This document shows, piece after piece, positions 23,174 through 26,531 of a DNA stretch of 26,531 nt (positions within the stretch are counted from its first letter, which is position 1; each line of letters starts with the position of its first letter). A program made the position numbers and the translations under genes. Source of the DNA: Lachnospiraceae bacterium UBA1721. GTDB lineage: Bacteria > Bacillota > Clostridia > Lachnospirales > Lachnospiraceae. The stretch covers positions 880-27,410 of the forward strand of contig DCIR01000045.1 in assembly GCA_002317155.1 (NCBI GenBank), in the 5' to 3' direction. The notes beneath the pieces are model-generated. The model did not search any database. It saw nothing but the letters and a program-made list of their open reading frames with translations, and had not been told where the DNA came from.

Positions 23174-24958
23174 ATGAAAATTATTCACAATGATGGCACC
23201 ACAGGAGAATGTCTCGCAGAAGAGGAACTTCATGTTCTTCGTCACAGTGCAGCACATATTCTTGCACAGGCAGTAAAGAGACTCTATCCCGAGGCTCATT
23301 TCGCATACGGTCCCGCGACCGAGAAGGGCTTCTACTATGATATCGATCTTGGAGAGACTGTTATCTCTGATGAGGACTTCCCTAAGATTGAGGCAGAGAT
23401 GCTCAAGATTACTAAGGAGAACCTTCCTTTCAAGTCTTTCATTCTCTCAAGAGAAGAATCAATCAAGCTCATGCAGGAAAGAGGAGAAATCTACAAGGTT
23501 GAGCATATTGGCGACCTCGCTGAGGATGCTGTAATCAGCTTTTTCCAGCAGGGTGAATACATCGACATGTGCGTAGGACCTCATATCTGCTATACCAAGG
23601 CTCTTAAGGCTTTTAAGATTACAGGTATCTCAGGTGCTTATTGGAAGAATAACAGCGAAAACAAGATGCTTACCCGTATCAACGGTGTTGCTTTTGCTTC
23701 TAAGGAAGAACTCGCTGAGTATGAAAGAGAGATGGAAGAGGCCAGACAGAGAGACCATCGTAAGATTGGTAAGGAGATGGGCCTTTTCATGACCGATAAC
23801 CTTGTAGGACGTGGACTCCCTATGTTCCTTCCCAAGGGATACACTATTTGGCAGGAGCTTGAGAATTACATTAAGGAGAAGGAGCGTAAGCTTGGTTATC
23901 AGCATGTTATGACTCCTTGTGTAGGTTCTGTAGAGCTTTACAAGACATCAGGTCACTGGGATCACTATAAGGACAATATGTTCCCTGCAATGGAAGTTGA
24001 AGGAGAGTCATTTGTACTTCGTCCCATGAACTGCCCTCATCACATGATGATTTATGCTAACAAGCCCCGTTCATATCGTCAGCTTCCTCTTCGTATCGGT
24101 GAGATTGCACACGATTTCCGTTTCGAGGCTTCAGGTACTCTTAAGGGAATCGAGAGAGGACGTCACTTCTGCCAGAATGATGCTCACCTCTTTGTTACTC
24201 CCGATCAGATTAAGGATGAGGTTGCTGCAGTAGTTAATCTTATCTTTGATGTTTACAAGGATTTCAATATTACCAATTATCGTTGTGTACTTTCACTTCG
24301 TGACCCTGCAGATACCAAGAAGTATCATCAGGATGATGAAATGTGGAACAAGGCTGAAAGTGCTCTTCGTGAGGTACTTATTCAGCTCGGTATCGACTTT
24401 ACCGAGGAAATCGGCGAGGCAGCATTCTATGGACCTAAGCTTGATGTAAATGTTAAGCCTGCAGTAGGAGCAGAATATACTCTTTCTACTTGTCAGCTTG
24501 ACTTCTGTCTCCCTGCTAAGTTTGATCTTAAGTATGTAGACAACAACAGTAATGAGCAGACTCCTGTAGTTCTTCACAGAGCTATTCTTGGATCACTCGA
24601 CAGATTTATGGCTTACCTCATTGAGGAAACCAAGGGTAAGTTCCCTCTTTGGGTAGCACCCGTTCAGGTTAAGGTTATTCCTGTATCAGAGAAGCATCTT
24701 GAGTACGCTACCAAGGTTAATGAGGCTCTTGAAAATGCAGGAATTCGTTCTGAACTTGATGCTTCAAATGAAAAGGTTGGCTACAAGATTCGTGCAGCAA
24801 GACAGGAAGACAGAGTTCCTTACATGCTTATCCTTGGAGAGAAGGAGATTGAGGCAGAAACTGTTTCAGCTCGTGATCGTGATACTGATGAGACCACCAC
24901 AATGTCTCTTGATGAGTTCATTGCAATGTGCAAGAATCAGATTGCAAATCATAAGTAA
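23174..24958 (+). CDS. thrS: Threonyl-tRNA synthetase lacking the TGS domain
   Basis: The 594-aa class II synthetase charges tRNA-Thr. The editing domain begins almost at once with RHSAAHILAQ and CVGPHI (the HxxxH and CxxxH sites). The catalytic core has MNCPHHM, RFEASGTLKG, the NDAHLF segment and VLHRAILGS, covering the Zn ligands and class II motifs. A C-terminal anticodon-binding domain follows from VKVIPVSEKH. Usual ThrRS is about 640 aa with an N-terminal TGS domain of about 60 residues; here only a short MKIIHNDGTTGE-type stub remains. I chose ATG 23174 because of the AGGAGG 9 nt upstream. The upstream in-frame ATG 23087 has no good ribosome site and would add no TGS sequence. Confidence 0.97.
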   Translation: MKIIHNDGTTGECLAEEELHVLRHSAAHILAQAVKRLYPEAHFAYGPATEKGFYYDIDLGETVISDEDFPKIEAEMLKITKENLPFKSFILSREESIKLMQERGEIYKVEHIGDLAEDAVISFFQQGEYIDMCVGPHICYTKALKAFKITGISGAYWKNNSENKMLTRINGVAFASKEELAEYEREMEEARQRDHRKIGKEMGLFMTDNLVGRGLPMFLPKGYTIWQELENYIKEKERKLGYQHVMTPCVGSVELYKTSGHWDHYKDNMFPAMEVEGESFVLRPMNCPHHMMIYANKPRSYRQLPLRIGEIAHDFRFEASGTLKGIERGRHFCQNDAHLFVTPDQIKDEVAAVVNLIFDVYKDFNITNYRCVLSLRDPADTKKYHQDDEMWNKAESALREVLIQLGIDFTEEIGEAAFYGPKLDVNVKPAVGAEYTLSTCQLDFCLPAKFDLKYVDNNSNEQTPVVLHRAILGSLDRFMAYLIEETKGKFPLWVAPVQVKVIPVSEKHLEYATKVNEALENAGIRSELDASNEKVGYKIRAARQEDRVPYMLILGEKEIEAETVSARDRDTDETTTMSLDEFIAMCKNQIANHK

Positions 24959-25012
24959 TTAGTAACTTGAAAAAAATATATAAATTAATACATAAAAAGT
25001 GAGGGATTTGAA

Positions 25013-25396
25013 ATGAGTAATAATGATTATCCTGCATATGTTGCAGTAGGTGGTGGAGTACTTGTTTTATACTATATTATTCTTATCGCAGTAGCTGTAA
25101 TGCTTGTTGTCGCTAACTGGAAGATTTTTGTTAAGGCGGGAGAAGCCGGATGGAAGGCAATCATACCTTTTGTTAATACATGGACTTATTTTAAGATAGC
25201 TACAGGAAGCGGCGCCAGAATGTTTATGACTCTGATTCCTTTCTTTGGAGAAGTATATGCTATTATTGTTGCGTGCAAGCTCTGCAGAGCGTTCGGTAAG
25301 AGCGGTGGATTCTGTGTTGGTATGGTTTTCCTGACACCTATCTTTACTATGATCCTTGGTTTTGATAAGAGCGAGTATATCGGACCTAATGCGTAA
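25013..25396 (+). CDS. DUF5684-like small membrane protein
   Basis: The 127-aa protein has about three hydrophobic segments (about 12-37, 66-85, 96-115) and the motif WKIFVKAGEAGWKAIIPFVN (36-55), typical of DUF5684 proteins, sometimes seen next to signal peptidases. Function is unknown. A GAGGGA ribosome site precedes ATG 25013. It lies 54 bp after thrS; no good promoter is seen in the gap, so it may be cotranscribed with thrS. Confidence 0.75.
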   Translation: MSNNDYPAYVAVGGGVLVLYYIILIAVAVMLVVANWKIFVKAGEAGWKAIIPFVNTWTYFKIATGSGARMFMTLIPFFGEVYAIIVACKLCRAFGKSGGFCVGMVFLTPIFTMILGFDKSEYIGPNA

Positions 25397-25405
25397 TAAT
25401 TAATT

Positions 25406-25446
25406 GAAAGGCATTTGCATTTGGCAGATGCCTTTCATAATCTTTT
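25406..25446 (+). terminator. Terminator after the DUF5684-like gene
   Basis: A 13-bp stem (25406-25418 with 25424-25436, one G-U pair) and a 5-nt loop are followed by ATAATCTTTT. The T-run is modest. Confidence 0.65.
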
Positions 25447-25496
25447 GAGTGATATATATAAATATATATTTAACTTAAATTGCAATATAAAATATG

Positions 25497-25525
25497 TTGA
25501 CATATGCGAAGGCATGTGTTAGATT
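25497..25525 (+). promoter_or_regulatory. Promoter of the infC-rpmI-rplT operon
   Basis: Perfect TTGACA (25497-25502), 17 bp, TAGATT (25520-25525), with a TGT extended element at 25517-25519. Predicted start near 25531. Confidence 0.7.
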
Positions 25526-25530
25526 ATATG

Positions 25531-25682
25531 AGTGCGTAAAAGCACGGACAACAAAAGCAGAGTATCCGCTCTCACCTTACGACCTAAATTGTGTTGGTAA
25601 GTGTCTGGTCCATCATAAACATACATAGTATGCATTTATGTGATTTCAGAGTGGATAGCGATGCTATCGACTCATTTTTTTT
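25531..25682 (+). ncRNA. L20-type ribosomal protein leader with attenuator
   Basis: The untranslated leader ahead of infC has a GTGC/GCAC hairpin (25532-25545), a conserved-looking AGAGTATCCGCTCTCACC segment (25559-25576) and an intrinsic terminator: 25649-25659 pairs with 25663-25673, one mismatch, then eight Ts (25675-25682). In Firmicutes, L20 is known to bind such a leader, mimicking its rRNA site, and to cause premature termination of infC-rpmI-rplT. The identification rests on position, the attenuator and the recalled motif. Confidence 0.8.
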
Positions 25683-25719
25683 GTAGTTTTTACTACTTAT
25701 ACTTTGGAGGTATAAAACC

Positions 25720-26226
25720 ATTAGCGACTTAATGATTAATGAGCAGATCCGAGACAAGGAAGTAAGAGTCATTGGTGAGAACAATGAGCAGCTCGGAGTA
25801 ATGTCATCGAAAGATGCACAGGCCCTCGCAGATGAGGCCGGACTTGACCTTGTAAAGGTTGCACCTACAGCAGTTCCGCCTGTATGCAGAATTGTTGATT
25901 ATGGTAAGTTCAAGTATGAACAGCTCCGTAAGGAGAAAGAAAACAAGAAGAAACAGCATCAGGTTGAGACTAAAGAGATTCGTCTTTCTCCCAATATTGA
26001 TACCAATGATATCAATACCAAGGTTTCAGCAGCGAGAAAGTTTCTTGAAAAGGGAAACAAGGTTAAGGTAACACTTCGTTTCCGTGGTCGTGAGATGGCT
26101 CACATGAATACAACCAAGCACGTTCTTGATGATTTTGCCGAGGCACTTGCAGATATCGCAGTGATCGACAAGCCTGCCAAGGTTGAAGGCAGAGCTATGA
26201 GTTTGTTTTTAACTGCAAAGAAGTAA
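25720..26226 (+). CDS. infC: Translation initiation factor IF-3
   Basis: The 168-aa protein binds the 30S subunit and checks start-codon and initiator-tRNA pairing. The N-domain starts with the family sequence LMINEQIRDKEVRVIG, has CRIVDYGKFKYEQ in the linker region, and the C-domain shows EIRLSPNID and VTLRFRGREMAH. The start is taken as ATT 25720, 9 nt after GGAGG (25706-25710). IF-3 genes are known to use rare ATT/ATC starts that IF-3 itself discriminates against, giving feedback. The ATG at 25732 would leave a spacing of 21 nt and cut conserved residues. Confidence 0.95.
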   Translation: MSDLMINEQIRDKEVRVIGENNEQLGVMSSKDAQALADEAGLDLVKVAPTAVPPVCRIVDYGKFKYEQLRKEKENKKKQHQVETKEIRLSPNIDTNDINTKVSAARKFLEKGNKVKVTLRFRGREMAHMNTTKHVLDDFAEALADIAVIDKPAKVEGRAMSLFLTAKK

Positions 26227-26266
26227 CAGTTAAAATAGATTGAATATTTTTTAGGAGGAATTTGTT

Positions 26267-26464
26267 ATGCCCAAGATGAAGACAAGCAGAGCAGCTGCAA
26301 AGCGCTTTAAGGTAACCGGAACCGGAAAACTTAAGAGAAATAAGGCTTATAAGCGTCATATCCTTACCAAGAAGAGCACCAAGACTAAGAGAAATCTTAG
26401 AAAGCCTGCTATGACCGATAGCACCAATGTAAAGAATATGAAGAAGATCCTGCCTTACATCTAA
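26267..26464 (+). CDS. rpmI: 50S ribosomal protein L35
   Basis: The 65-aa basic protein begins MPKMKTSRAAAKRFKVTGTG and contains KRHILTKKSTKTKRNLR, diagnostic of bL35. It sits 40 bp after infC with AGGAGG upstream, in the conserved infC-rpmI-rplT order under the L20 leader. Confidence 0.97.
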   Translation: MPKMKTSRAAAKRFKVTGTGKLKRNKAYKRHILTKKSTKTKRNLRKPAMTDSTNVKNMKKILPYI

Positions 26465-26511
26465 TGTTTGGTTGCAGGTAATACGTATAATTTTGGAAGG
26501 AGAAACAAAAA

Positions 26512-26531
26512 ATGGCTAGAATTAAGGGTGG
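26512..26531 (+). CDS. rplT: 50S ribosomal protein L20, 5' end only
   Basis: Only MARIKGG is inside the window, after a good GGAAGGAG ribosome site. The start, place after rpmI and residues match bL20; the gene continues past the right edge. Confidence 0.85.

Overview
The window looks like a chromosomal segment of an AT-rich, low-GC Gram-positive anaerobe of the Clostridia, most likely a Lachnospiraceae member of the Butyrivibrio/Pseudobutyrivibrio/Roseburia type. This is inferred from Firmicutes-style signals: strong Shine-Dalgarno sites, extended -10 promoters, an L20-type leader ahead of infC-rpmI-rplT, and a pel cluster lacking the outer-membrane genes pelB and pelC. No tool was run; family names come from recognising motifs.

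Layout. (1) 1-300: no gene, but a striking array of 7-bp half-sites spaced in whole helical turns, closed by a strong terminator at 327-365. (2) 371-16847: a long co-directional operon with very short gaps or overlaps. It starts with a free-standing PqqD-like protein and a 19/38-bp tandem repeat. Next come pelD (fused to an SDR/epimerase-like domain), pelE, a DUF2194/PelA-like membrane-anchored protein, pelF and pelG, which form a Gram-positive Pel-type synthase under probable c-di-GMP control. The cluster is extended by a GT4, a GT2, a DUF4874/DUF4832 protein, an 843-aa polytopic GT-C-like membrane protein, a Stealth phosphotransferase and an NTP_transf_5 nucleotidyltransferase. (3) 16989-18632: a PelA/GH114-like glycosidase lipoprotein with a C-terminal FN3-like domain. 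(4) 18746-22979: a compact secretion module of a kind I cannot name. It has a 152-aa, four-cysteine, beta-rich protein with a non-hydrophobic MAEGIYA leader and a near-consensus promoter, an ABC exporter, a divergent PqqD-HPr-kinase-like fusion, and an S24/S26 peptidase. The two divergent genes share a palindromic operator candidate. (5) 23018-26531: housekeeping genes, namely a ThrRS lacking its TGS domain, a small DUF5684-like membrane protein, and the L20 leader-infC-rpmI-rplT operon, whose last gene is cut by the window edge.

How it may fit together. PelD senses c-di-GMP and with PelE activates PelF, which polymerises an aminosugar polymer that PelG exports. The extra transferases and the Stealth protein suggest a decorated or phosphodiester-containing polymer, or a second glycan. 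The lipoprotein hydrolase would trim it at the cell surface. The exported small protein, whose body resembles a carbohydrate-binding beta-sandwich, could bind the same matrix, with PqqD-type domains handling its leader. That last link is inference and is the most interesting hypothesis here.
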